Notes: generated by a model not told the origin, from the letters alone. A DNA stretch of 64,000 nucleotides from Perca fluviatilis (GCF_010015445.1 NC_053126.1:17780669-17844668); one strand, 5' to 3'. Counted from the first letter of the stretch, positions 35,821 to 47,825 are shown. A program made the numbers and translations.

Positions 35821-36561
35821 CTGTATTATTTTGGTCTTATTACTGGTGAAATATTACAGTATACTATAAGATAGAACAGATATGATCAGAGTTGGGCGCA
35901 TGCAAACCCAATTTCCCACAATGCAATGCCGGCATTCATTTCAGAGAATCAGACAACGATCAGCGGGTCTTTAACGCCAGTATCGCTTCAATATACATAT
36001 ATATAATCAGTGGTTTTGTCATCAGCAACAACACGTTGCTCAGCTTTGTTCCAGTAAGTTATGCGCCATAATAACGTTTAAAAAAATCCGCGTGTATATA
36101 TCTATGGTCCTGGTAGGCTTAAATTGACTTAACAGCGCCACCTGCTGTTGTGGAGTGAGAATTACAGGACATTTGTTAGAAAATGTACCTGCATTTGTGT
36201 GTGGATCAGCAAGGTGGAAAATTAATGCCAAAAGTCACGTGACAGTTTTTTGTACTTGTAGAATTTGTTTTGTACTTGTAGGATTTTTTTTTTCGTACTT
36301 GTAGAATTTGTTTCGTACTTGTAGGATTTTTTTTTGTACTTGAAAGATTTTTTTTTGTACTTGAAAGATTTTAGTTTGTACTTGCAGGATATTTTTTGTC
36401 ATTGAAGAAATACGTTTCTTTGTATGTGTAAAACATACTGTATTTGTTTGATAGGTAGGTTTCTTATTTGCAGAACAAAATGCATTAGTTTGTGAATGAT
36501 GTTTTGTATTTGCAAACCACACTGAGTTTGTTTGTGAATCGTTGGGCGTGAGTAAAACACG

Positions 36562-36565
<4 letters not shown>

Positions 36566-36638
<73 letters not shown>
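36566..36638. repeat. GT microsatellite inside right foldback arm
   Basis: About 36 GT units occur where the left arm (about 35449-35462) has only CACAAACACACAAAAC. The expansion therefore arose in one arm after the element formed. Confidence 0.9.
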
Positions 36639-36642
<4 letters not shown>

Positions 36643-37524
36643 TTTGGCATGATTCTAACTCCATAGGGAGACTCGTTACCTCCAGGGCCGACATTATAAC
36701 ATGAATAACCACTAACTCTGCTTCCTCTTTTTCAATCTCTTTTCTGCCCACTTACCACACACACTCACACACAAACCCATACGCACTGAGCTCTCTTAAA
36801 GGAGCCACAGCACCATTTTACAACAAATTCCTTATCGCGCTGATGTGACCGAGCCCGACCCGACCCCGACCATAATTTCTAAATATCTGTCCGAACCCGG
36901 CCCGGCCCGTCGGGTACCTTCGGGGCCCGTCGGCCTCGGGTCGGGTATCCATGCCTTACTACCACTCCTTCCTCAAATCCCTTGAAAAGGCTTTGCACAA
37001 TTTCACAAATAATCACCGGGACCAAAAGGATATACCTTCCGTCTCATGCCTTCCCGGATGGTGCTATCCGCGGCGCGAGTTTCGGCTTTTCAAAATAAAA
37101 GCTTGCGTCTGGTCAGCTATGTTTTTTTTTAACGGTGTTTTGGAGGTTTTTGAATAAACAGTACGGCAATCATGCTAATTAATAACATTATTTTTTCAGC
37201 AGACAACAGTTACAACACGATTGAGCTAGCAAAGCAGTTTTGTGTTTATATGTGCCGGTCTCTAAGCTACAGGTCTGGCTGACTAAATAGGGAGGGACCC
37301 ATCTGCTAGCGATAGGGGCCGAGACTGAGAGCGCTACATGGAACTACATGGATAAATATGCACCAAACAAGCCACTTTGAAATTTTGCTCTTCTCATGAA
37401 TTCAAAAGTTGGGAGACCCTCCCCCGTAGACAATAAAAAAATTGGATGACCCTCCCATCAACAAAGAATAAAAACACATGACCCTCCCCTAATTTTCTCC
37501 GGTGGTCCATTCCATAAATACCGA

Positions 37525-37640
37525 ACGGTCCCTAAGGTTAATTTTTTTTTTACCTTCAGCTAACCTTCTCTGAACGTTCCCTAAAGGTTCTCTTAAGGTT
37601 AATGTTTTACATTCAACCCCGCAAACACATACCCTTTAAG
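37525..37640. repeat. GGGAACGTTCCC repeat family, part 2 and start of a second copy
   Basis: Bases 37525-37616 resume the repeat interrupted at 34505 (CCTTCAGCTAACCTTCTCTG, AACGTTCCCTAAAGGTTCTC). At 37618 GCAAACACATACCCTTTA starts another copy in the same orientation, which is itself interrupted at about 37638 by unrelated sequence. Confidence 0.55.
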
Positions 37641-39062
37641 TTGTGGACACACAGGGCCAACGGCCGACCGTGGACAGAAAAGCAGTCGAATTGATCAGTC
37701 TCCCTGTGTTGGTCCAAAAAGTGCAACAGAACACACCAAAAAGACGAGACGAGACGTAATACATCTCTATAGCAGCAGGCGGCGCTAATCTGTATTGTTG
37801 CCCAAGAAATTAAAACCGGCAGCTGATTGGACGAACGCATCACATGGGTTCGTTTTCTCCGGAAATTCAAAGCCGGATTGTCATGGTGGCCGTTCAGAAT
37901 ACGATCTCATGTTGTACTAAAATACTTCACTGAAACACGTTTCTGAAAACATTTTAAGCGAGAAATAGGCCATGCAGTTGTTGAATCTGGCTGCACTGGT
38001 GTACCTAACAAAATTTAGGTGCACCCAAAAGTGGGCTAAATGTTCAGTTTTAAATCAAAGCCACTTTTCACAAGCTTTTATTAAAACAGATTGTGATTAA
38101 AATAAAATGCAAAGACAAGATTGTTATTAGGGCTTAATCATAATAATAATTTTAAGAGAGCAGTTCTGGTGAAATCATTAATGACTCATACCACTTTAAT
38201 TGTCTGTGTGGTGCAAATTTCAGCACCATCTTCCACCTCATCTGCCTTCACTTCATGCAATTTATGGCATGCTCCTAAAACACATAATAGAGGTTAGAGT
38301 TGTCAAACAGCTCCAAGTGTTAACATTGTACATAGGGTTGGGCACCGAAACCCAAACAATACCCAACCCTAATTGTAATAAGTAATAAAGTCTTTATTGC
38401 AATAACAGCTTACCAATCATTGCTTTACACAGTCGAAGCTTACTAAAAGGGCGCTTGCTCTGCCTCCCTTTAAAACTAAAATTTGACCAGAGGTCGTATT
38501 TGCCCACCCGGCAGAGCATTCTTCTGACAGTTGCATTCAGGTTTGCTCCGTCAAGTGAGCGCAGGTACATAGTCTGAAAGACATGAAGAGATCATGGTTA
38601 GCTACCACTGCCCTGTTGTACGCCATCATCAGCCCAGTTGTGGGCACAATAATGAAGAGGACTATTTTGCGCTATGTATATAGTCAAAATGCATACCTTT
38701 GGAGAAAAGTATACCTTTTATACAATATACCTTTTAGATTTCCCAGGCCTATAGTCCAATATGTGTGCATTTATGAAATTGGTCACCATTTTTTGTTTTT
38801 TTGACTTGTCCTCAAGCTCCTTCTCCAATGTCTCCAGGGACTCGCAGCGACGGTCAATGATGTCCTCTGACTCACTCACAGATGGGAGATTTTGTTTTTG
38901 GTAATTTAGAATTGGTTGCTGTTGTTCAATACTTTGGTCGAATTTCATTAAAACTTTCATCTGAAAGTCTAAACAAATAAGGAATGTATCAAAATTTGAT
39001 AAAGAAATAAAGACCTTGTGTACATCTTATGTAAATACTATCTTAATGAAGCATATTCAATG
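37640..39062. other. mosaic of TE fragments, no gene
   Basis: Recognisable pieces include a GTGGACACACAGGGCC.. block with GATTGGACGAACGCATCACA (37.64-37.90 kb) and a GGTGTACCTAACAAAATTTA GGTGCACC motif near 38000. GGGTTGGGCACCGAAACCC also occurs, near 38335. These ends recur in teleost genomes as class II repeats. Short open frames here (for example 38718-38960 minus) lack family features. Confidence 0.4.
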
Positions 39063-39173
39063 AAGGGAACATTCCACCTTTCGGGAAATTGGCTAGGAGG
39101 TATGACGAATTTAAATAACACTGGGGCACACTGCAAATAGGGTAATTTCCCCAAAAAGGTGGCATGTTCCTTT
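39063..39173. mobile_element. 111-bp MITE-like palindrome
   Basis: The left arm AAGGGAACATTCCACCTTTC.. (39063-39090) is the reverse complement, with a few changes, of 39144-39173. The spacer is about 53 bp. Confidence 0.5.
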
Positions 39174-39446
39174 AAGACAGCTGACTGACTATACCACAGT
39201 ATTAAGACTTACTGTCATTTGCCACCTGTGTTGTAGTGCGCTCAGCTTCAAATGAGAAAAGAAGACATATTTGTAATTGAGGTTACAAATGGTGAGACAT
39301 TAATAAGACATTAATAAATGATATGGAAATGTATTAGTAATAATAACGACAATAATAATAATACACTGTTTAGTGACACCAATACAATAGTTGGGACAGG
39401 AATTTGATAAAAGGAACAGTGATAAGTTGCAAATTGCAAATTGCAG

Positions 39447-39873
39447 TAACAAGCATAATTGCAGTCAGAAACGTGTTAAGAGACCCTTTATTCTGTAAAG
39501 ATTAGTTTTGTAGAACCTTGAAATAACCTCCAGGGAACGTTCCCTAAACCTTTAGCATGTTCCCTTAACACGTTTCTGACTGCAATTATACTTGTTACAG
39601 CAAACCTTCCCGGAACCTTTAGAGAACCAAAAATTGTTATGTGGGATGCTAAAGGTTAGTTGAATGTAAAACATGAACTTAAGAGAACCTTTATGAAACA
39701 TTCCCTGGAGGTTATTTCAAGGTTCTACAAAACTAACCTTTACAGAACCTTTAGGGAACGTTCAGAGAAGGTTAGCTAAAAGGTAAAAAAAATAACCTTA
39801 AGAGAACCTTTAGGGAACATTCCCTAAAAGGTTCTTTAAAAGTTCAACAAAAAACAACTTTAAGAGAACGCTC
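39447..39873. repeat. overlapping inverted repeats within GGGAACGTTCCC family
   Basis: The arm 39447-39480 is the reverse complement of 39564-39597 (33 of 34 positions). Bases 39491-39541 are the reverse complement of about 39697-39746. The second pair straddles the right arm of the first, so the region can fold in two mutually exclusive ways. The remainder is AAGAGAACCTTTAGGGAAC units ending where the next element begins at 39877. Confidence 0.6.
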
Positions 39874-39876
39874 CAG

Positions 39877-41168
39877 AGGCCCGTTCCAGAAAGCAGGTTT
39901 AGTGAAAACTCTGAGTTGGTTAACCCTGAGATGAGGGAAACTCTGGGTTTTCCGTTCCAGAAAGAGAGGTAACTTAACCTCAGAGTCAGTTACTATGGTA
40001 ACTGAGCCTGTGAACCTAACCTGGTCGGGAGCAGGTTTTCTTCAAGAAACCTCAAGTTTCTCTCAGTCTCTTCCCTCTCAGAGGAATTAATTTCCTCATT
40101 CATTCATTCAGTTTGTATCAGGCGCATTTTAATGCAGTTTGTTATCTGCATGAATAAAAAGACGTATTGGTTTATGTTAGGCAGACTATAAAACGTGTCA
40201 TGTCCTTTTGTTGACGATCCCGTTGATGAAAAAGCTGTATTAATTCACAGAGAGTTTACGTCGGTATTGATTCCCGACTATAGATGTATTTTCATTTCCA
40301 CATAACCAATTTGAGAGGTATTTTTTTATCACAGTCCATTAGATATGTAGATACCTTATCCGTCCTCATATCACTAACATCCACCATCGTCGACAGGCAT
40401 TAACATCCCAGCAGATTCTTTGTGTCCATTACGTTTTTTGCAAACGGCAGTTTTCTTTATAACAGTGTAGCGGATCATACTGTAGCCGAATAGTAGGCTA
40501 AATAAGCCACTGTAGAGCCGTCAGAAAAGGTGTGCTCGGTTCTGAAACGTTTTTAAACGTCTTTGTAGTGTTCCCTGGAAACAAACCAGTGAGAGCCATA
40601 AAAAAGAAATAAATGATTATACATTATAGTTCTGTTAATGATCATGGTGCTGCAGCCTCAGAATGGGATTAATATAGTTTACTGTTTCGCCCACAGGATT
40701 GCACCTGAATGAAATTATAATACAATTCCAGTTTTCACCAGTAATATTATAAGTTTACTTAAATATGAAATTAATACACTGTTAATGTGTACGCATTGCC
40801 TCAAGCAGCAATTTTCTCCCACACAAATTCTCTTTTGCAGCATCAGCCCATTGACATAGCCGCTGTCTTGCTTTTCTAACGAAATGCATGTTCAAACCAG
40901 GTTCAAACTCGCTGTTTGTGCACATGAGTATTTCCACCGACCCGTTTGTTTGTGGTTGTTACCATGGTGAATCGTAGAATCATGGCTCCATTCATACTGC
41001 CTTTTGTGCACGCGCGTAACCCTGAGTGAACCTACCCCGAGTTGATTGAACCAACTCATATCAGCTGTTCTGGAACCGAAAACTCAGAGTTTCCCATCTC
41101 AGGGTAAATCAGCTCAGACATCAGGGTTAGACTCAGAGTTTGTTAAACCTCCTACCTGGAACGGACCT
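39877..41168. mobile_element. DNA transposon with GGCCCGTTCCAG terminal repeats, non-coding
   Basis: The left end is AGGCCCGTTCCAGAAAGCAG GTTTA. The right end, reverse complemented, is AGGTCCGTTCCAGGTAGGAG GTTTA. Subterminal CTCAGAGTT / ACCCTGAG units are arranged as inverted repeats on both sides. CAG flanks both ends (39874-39876 and 41169-41171), which may be a 3-bp target duplication. No transposase frame survives. The superfamily is uncertain (a Harbinger-like or ISL2EU-like element would fit). Confidence 0.6.
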
Positions 41169-41171
41169 CAG

Positions 41172-44100
41172 ATGTACTACATTTGTTTGTAGTCTTTTTT
41201 GCAACCTAAAAGCAAGGGCTTTTTCTTTCACATACTGAAGTTGGCTAACTGTAAATAAATACAGAGAAATTGTACTAAAAGCTGATGGTCATCTGATAGA
41301 AGAAATTTTGCTCACCGTCACATGATTCTTTCTTGCATCTGCACACAGTAACCCTTCTTCACAGTAATTACACACATGAACATTTCATTTTAGCAATGTT
41401 GTAAGCAGCATTTCTTCAGTCAGGTTTTTCTCGGTTTTAATAATGACTCAGATTTTTGTTTTCAAGTGAACAGCTGAGGCTGTGGTGTGCTGAGGCTGGA
41501 ACATTTCCCATTAGATACATTGTGTTCTTCTGTCAGAGTCAAAGTGTGGGTTCACGATGTTCTCAGCAGTTGCAGAAAAAAGCGCTCTGAAGCAAAAAGT
41601 TCTGATTCATACAACAAAATACGTTCAAATGTTTTCAATTAGTAACATCCATAATATTATATAGCCTATATAAACAGTATTTTAGCAATAAGCACATGGC
41701 CTCTTCTTCTACGACAAAGGTGGTTGTCTGCTTTGAATTCAAACCAAACAGCTGCACACAATACTCTTTAACTTTCCTTAGTTGGTTCTTGCTTCTTCCA
41801 GTCTGTTAATTATGCTAAAGCAATAATTTGCTCAGAGCACTGTGAGCGCTTGTCCATCTGTTGTTTTGATGATGTTTTGTTTGAAGTGGTGTTTCTGAGG
41901 CTAATGAATGCTTCTTCTCCTGCCGATCAATTATGTCAGTCAACCAGTGGGGTATGCTGAAGGATTCTCCATGAAGCCAATCATCCTTTGTTCAGTAATC
42001 CTTCAGTATCAGTGTGACAGTACAGATTGGGGTCAAAACAAACCTATTCATACCTGAATTAATAGCAGGCTTGTACAACCCGTTTACTAATTGAGGCTTT
42101 TCGAAAGGCACCGCCAACAAATCCATATAGTGATGGCTTTAGCGTCATTATCAAACTAAGTGTGGATCACAGTAAGGTGGAATTAAATGTGAAGCTGGAT
42201 GCTTAAACAAAAAAACGTAATCGTGATTGCAGTATAAAGAAAAATGCTTGTAGGGGAAGTAGAAAGTGTTTGAAATAAGTTAAGTGTTTTATTGCAGCGA
42301 GGGGACTAAATACAGTTTGTAAACTCACCAATAAACCTAGAATTGTAATGGCCACTGCTGCCCCTTGGCTCGATGGTGGCATTTCTCAATGCTCAGTGTG
42401 ATCACCATGGAGTGAGAACAATGTGAGTCAATGCCATCTAATACCTCTAAACTGTCAGTTTTCAGAAAAGTGGCACTGCCAAAATTCTGAAAAGTTGAAA
42501 TATTGTCAACTTCAGGCTCCTTCAGAAGCTGCAGAGAAAAGCAAAAAGTGCCTTGGAGAATATGTCTGCTTAGCTTACTGAGGCTGTTCTCAGCCTCAAT
42601 TGCTTCTTTTTTTATAATTAAACAACAACAAAAAACACTGGCACACTGAGAAACAACCCTAGTGGAAGCACAACCCAAGACAAATATGTCATACTCAACA
42701 ATAAGTGCATACACGACATCATCTGCATTGGTTTCTATGACAACAGGGGATAATGATGTACAGTATGTAGCTGAGACTTTGGACTGACCCATGGTGGCAT
42801 TTTGCAATGCAAAATTGTTGTTTTTTCAGTCTGCAATCAAACCTCATTGGGCTACTGTGATGAGTCTTGTGATTAGGCTAACTAACCAGTGTCTTGCTTT
42901 CAATTTCTTTTCTCATCAAACAATCCTCTGACTCACAGTCCCAGAGCCCACTGCAAAGCTGGTGTAACATGTTGGACCTTTTTTAGTGTTTGTGCACCTA
43001 TGAAATCAAACTGCCTTTGAAAAGAGATTAGCTTCGAGATTTGCTTAACATTTTTTACTGAAAACCCTCATTTTTAGTTTAGCTTTCACATAAAAAAGGT
43101 AATTTAATCCATAAACCCTGCCATACAGTGATTTAATCATCTTGTCCTGGAGCCTTACTAATTTATTTATTTGTATTGCATTGTAGCATGTCTTTATCTG
43201 AAAAAAAATACTGCTTCCTGATCCAGTGCATTCACTTCTAGAAATATCTAAAGGATAGTATTAATGATCTGTTGTGAACCACTGATAGCAGTTACAGTCA
43301 GTCACTGAATAGCACTTTCGCATGCCAGCATCTTGCCTTCTTTCATTTATTCTGATATTTCTACCAGTCATGTCGTTTCATGAGTAAGTACTTCAGCATC
43401 AGAAAGTTTTCTTTCTAACATTAATTTGTGTATGATGAGTGAGTCCTGATTCAACATGTGCACGTAGCCTTGAAGGCTTCCCACATAGTCTGTATAGAGT
43501 AGTAGTAGTGCTGGCAAGTTCTCCAAAGCTTTGTTTTTACACAAACTTTCATGGTTCATGTTCCTCTTCTTTTTTATCTGTGTAAAATTCATTGAGAGTG
43601 GTGCATTTTGAGAAATAATAAAGTTAGGAATCATGCAGCAGGACAAAGAGGATTTTTGATTTGATTTATCACTTAGGGTTAGATAGTGCAGAAAGGAATA
43701 CATTGAGAGATTAAATATCAGTCTGAATTAGAGTGGTGTAAACTCCTTGTATCTGTGTTGGCAGGGCTGTAGAGAAATAGATCAATATGGTCTCACCCAG
43801 TGGTAAAGACCCAGGCCAGAAGCAAGTGACACACTGCCCCGTGTACTGAACCCACTAATTGCCTGTTCTGCTCGGTGTGCATAATAATAACTGTTGAATT
43901 AGCTGCTAAGAGAGAGACTGCTTCAGCTAAAGACGCACAATCTGAGACTATGACATAACATTTAATTTAGCCAGTAACTAGGTACATTTATTAAAGTACT
44001 GTAAAAGTACTTTAAAGGTACCTGTATTTTACTTGCGTTTTTCTCCTTTTTTGTGCTACTTTATGCTTTTATACTCCACTACACTTCAGAGATAAATATG

Positions 44101-45360
44101 GTACTTTTGAATCCCTTGCATTCATTTGAAAGTTAATTAAAGTTAGAGTTTAGTTAAAGTTAGTTACATTATATAACCTTATAAATTATAGCCAATGCAG
44201 ATTAAACCTGAGGGTCCCAACCTTTCTTGCTTGTGATCCCTTTAGTCTAGTCATGTTTCAGATGTCTATAATCATTTAACAAAAAAAAGCTATAGAAATG
44301 TCCAAAGAAATTAATGCAAATTTGTGTTCCCAACCTTTTAATCATCTCACAACCCCCCCGAAGTTGTATCTTTTGATGTTGAGGGGTTCGGACTAATAGC
44401 TTAGGAAACAACTACAACATTAAGTCTGAGGGGGTTAGATGATAATCTCTCCTTAAACAGCCAGTTACTGAACATAAGTGTCTGACTAAAATGGGCATTT
44501 TCCAGATTTCTAGAGAGCTAATTTTGTTCACTTAACTTGATGGTTTACTGATGAATATTTTAACTGGGTGTTTTCCCTAAACACTTTTAACTGCTTGAAG
44601 GATGCCAGAGAAATTCTGCACCATTAAATACTTTATTCTTTTTATATGACTTATGATGCAGAAAATGGGAAATAAAAATTCTCAAAAGTTTTGGTAGAAA
44701 ACTTGTTTTTGGGGTTAACTATAGGTTAACTATAGAATGCAATGCATTGCTATGACATGTTGTAGCCCTACATGCATTCATAGTTCCCAAAGGAGGCATC
44801 CTAATGACTTTGGTGATCCCCTGACTTTTCCTCTAGTGCCAAAATGAGGTTGACATTTTGTGGGTTTGATTGAAATGTCGGTACAACTACTGGATGGATT
44901 GTAATGCATTTCCCTAATTTTAGTTTATGACCAAAGTCTTGCAAAACTAGGCTTCATTCCCCTCAGCCGTACTTCACATTTAGTGCTAATTGGCAAATGT
45001 TAGCATGCTACATGCTTAACTAAGATGGTGATTGTGGTAAATGTTATACCTGCTAAACATCAGCATGTTCGCATTGTCACTGTGTGCTTGTTTGCATGCT
45101 GATGTGGTGTTAGTATAGTCTGCAGAGTCACTAACATGGCTGTAGACTGGGGGTAAAAAGGGGACTGAGTACCCAGGGCCCAAAAATATGCTAGAATGAA
45201 TAGCTGTGGATGCAGGGAGGGGCCCATAGAAAATGCCTTTCTACAGGGCCCAGAATTTTCTGCTACGCCCCTCTTGTTTTCAGATGTGTCACTGAGGATC
45301 AGCCCCTCTTTGACTGACAGTCAGACATTTAATACAACAATTTAGTTTTTGCTCTTTAAC
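41172..45360. other. intergenic with scattered TE remnants
   Basis: No exon was recognised. TE-like remnants are the AGTACTGTAAAAGTACTT block (43.99-44.10 kb), a TTAGCATGCTA-rich block (44.99-45.13 kb) and a GGGCCCAGAATTTTCTGCTA CGCCC block (45.17-45.29 kb). The minus-strand open frame 42337-42807 (156 codons) has no recognisable domain, so no gene is called. Confidence 0.4.
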
Positions 45361-45963
45361 GGTCAGTGTAACGCTTATCAGTTCAATTTTCTAAGCACAA
45401 ACGGACATTTGGAAAAACAGAAAAATGGGTTAAAATATCCAATTTTTCATTTTTTTCCACCTTGACAAATAAAAAAATTGGATCTTTAACCTGTTTTTCC
45501 AATTTTCAGTTTTTTATTCAGAGGATCAGAAATTGAGAAAATTACAAAATTGTGTCAGAGCTCCAATTATTCAATACTGCAATGGTATTCTCTTCCTCTA
45601 CTTTGCAGAATATGCAGGTCATTAACTGCATATGGACCAAAAAAAAATGGTAAGTGATAGACTTTGGGGTCAGAGGTGCTTGCAAATGATGGTTTTGAGT
45701 GGGGGGCGGGGCATAGCTAGGCGGAATGAGGGAGAGAATACCATTGCAGTATTGAATAATTGGAGCCCATACGCAATTTTGTAATTTTCTCAATTTCTGA
45801 TCCTCTGAATACAAACAGAAAATTGGAAAAACTGTTTAAAGACCCAGTTTTTTAATTTGTCAAGGCGGAAAAAATGAAAAATTGGATATTGGAACCCATT
45901 TTTCAGTTTTTCCAAATGTCCGTTTGTGCTTAGAAAATTGAACTGATAAGCGTTACACTGACC
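45361..45963. mobile_element. 603-bp foldback element with ~245-bp arms
   Basis: The terminal repeat GGTCAGTGTAACGCTTATCA starts at 45361 and its reverse complement ends at 45963. The arms (about 45361-45605 and 45720-45963) remain complementary with modest divergence, and TTTAAC flanks both ends (45355-45360 and 45964-45969). The ~115-bp centre is G-rich and non-coding. The arms carry alternating AATTGGAAAAAC/AAAATGGG-type units. Confidence 0.75.
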
Positions 45964-47825
45964 TTTAACACCTATGAGTTGAAAGGGTTACTGTAGATGG
46001 ACAGAGGTCTTAATGCTCAGCTGCACATATGGATGGAAGACATGCTTTAGCCCTGCGTGCCACACCATTGCTTTAACAAATCCATGGTTCATTAGATAGG
46101 TCTCTGAGGAACATGCATGACTTGCTGAAATAACACGCATGACTTGCTGAAATAATTTACCCTGTGATATAAATTTGATCGTGCCCAGAAGAGCGCCTCA
46201 CACCTGACTGACCTGGACTGGCTTCTTATTGATCATAGTGCAGACGCGCCACTGTGTCCTTGGTCTTGTTGAAGTATGAATCCAGTTAGAAATGAGAAGC
46301 AGAGATTATTACAAGCAGGAGCACAGAGCCACAGTACTAAAGAATGACAACTTGATTAATGGAAGCTGAAATGGGAAACATAAGCAGTACTCAGACATGT
46401 TATAATGGTCTTTCAGTCTTCTCCTGATGTTCATCTATATCCTCAGACTTGACAAGTACCAGGAACGTTGTATGATCCAACTGAAAAAAAAATTACCTCT
46501 GACAACTAAAACTAACCACAACCCTGGATGCAAAAATAATCAAATCCATCCAATCTTTGAATAGTGTTGTCTTTTTGTGAGGCATCATCATGTTTGGTAT
46601 AGGCCTGCTGTATATTTTTTATTTACTTTGATACACATTTTAAAAATGAAACCTTGACTTCTTTATTTCAATTCTTAGTATACTTTGGTATGTTTTCCAG
46701 CAATAAAAGAGTTCATATTTGTCACCCAAATAGTTGAAAGCAATCATGAAACATTAACATTTTTTTGTAACCTCTTAAAGCTAAAATATCTAGAATTTAG
46801 ACATTTCCAACTTTAGCACCACCCTGTGGTGGTATTAATGCAAACGCTGGCAGACAGATGAAAATAGGCTACATTTCCCCTTTTTTTTCCAGAGATGTAT
46901 CATATTTGTTTGTACTTTTTTTCATGTGGGTGACAGGACACACTAGCCAAAGACTCTAGCAGTGTCCCAATACCACATACAAGGGCTGCGGTATAGTCAA
47001 AAATATTACCTCCTTAAAGTCTTTTACTGACCACTTTTCCTTAATCCTGATAGAAAATGTCCTGAGGTTCAAACTAAAGTTGTGAAGGAGAATTCTTAAG
47101 GATTTAGGAAAAGACAACCGCTGTGCTCAGAGATTCGGACTGCACTCGGCTGCGTAATTAGCCTATGCGATGGCGGATGTTATTGACGTGGGTCTGCTGT
47201 GGTGAACGGCAAGGTTTTGAGGGTGAACTACAGAAAACCACCTGGATGCTTGGCCCTGTGCGTTTCTTACCAGGTTGTCATTCAGGCTCTATAAAAATGG
47301 ACAACCTGGTGGAAAATATTACTTCGTTACCATCTATTTTCCATTAAATTATTTCTGTTCATGTGAAGCACTCGGTGCATGTAATTAAGTTATTGTAAAG
47401 CAGCGACTTGTAGACTATTTCTTCTATGAAAAGTTTATTGGTTGCTCACCCTCCTGTCCACTCATATTCATCAGCATGAATCCCAATTAGTATGCAAATT
47501 ATTGTAAAATTTCTGCAAGATAAGCAAAACGTGTTAGGCCTACAAATCTACTGTATAGTGAATACCCGAATTGCAGTTAGCTAGTTGCGGGTGGGTGAAA
47601 TAATACATCATTAATGAGGACAATATTGATACATACTGTAAATTATGCGCATTTATGCACGAGGTCAGCAGTTACTAAAAATTCAGAGTGGTAAATGGTG
47701 CCATGGTTATTGGAAAACTGCTGTGCAGAATGGAAAGCTCTACAGGTGTAGGCCTAGGTAGCAACAGTAACTAAGGGGGGCGGGGCTTAGCGACTGGTGG
47801 GTTGGCAGTTGTAAGGGTTGTGAGC

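Larger units (their letters stand above)
35420..36665. mobile_element. foldback element with ~400-bp inverted arms
   Basis: The left arm (35420-about 35822) and right arm (about 36240-36665) are reverse complements apart from small changes and a GT expansion. The terminal repeat is TATGGAGTTAGAATC. GGGAGAC flanks both ends (35413-35419 and 36666-36672), possibly 8 bp with the adjacent T. Each arm ends inward in tandem units of about 18-20 bp built on CAAGTACAAAA. The loop (about 35823-36239) has no coding features. Class II origin is inferred. Confidence 0.75.
35066..36958. mobile_element. hAT-type non-autonomous element with 8-bp TSD
   Basis: The direct repeat CTACCACT flanks it at 35058-35065 and 36959-36966. 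The ends are TAGAGTCCGGATC and, on the other strand, TAAGGCATGGATACCC. The subterminal regions are rich in CCCGACCCG/CCGAGCCCG units (35.10-35.16 kb and 36.84-36.94 kb). An 8-bp duplication is the hAT hallmark. It has no transposase. A foldback element (35420-36665) is inserted in it, leaving roughly 650 bp of its own sequence. Confidence 0.7.
34511..37520. mobile_element. transposon with CCACCGGA-type inverted ends, hosting nested elements
   Basis: The left end reads TATTTACTTAAGTGGCCACC GGA in 34511-34533. The right end, reverse complemented, reads TATTTATGGAATGGACCACC GGA at 37498-37520. Next to both ends the motif TGACCCTCCC recurs (34.59-34.64 kb and 37.41-37.49 kb). It sits inside the GGGAACGTTCCC repeat and contains the hAT-like element 35066-36958, so its own length is about 1.1 kb. 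No transposase was seen and no target duplication is evident. Confidence 0.5.

Noticed and set aside
42337..42807. 156-codon open frame on the minus strand
   Set aside because: No motif, odd Cys clusters and no flanking exons. An open run of this length is expected occasionally in 64 kb of six frames.
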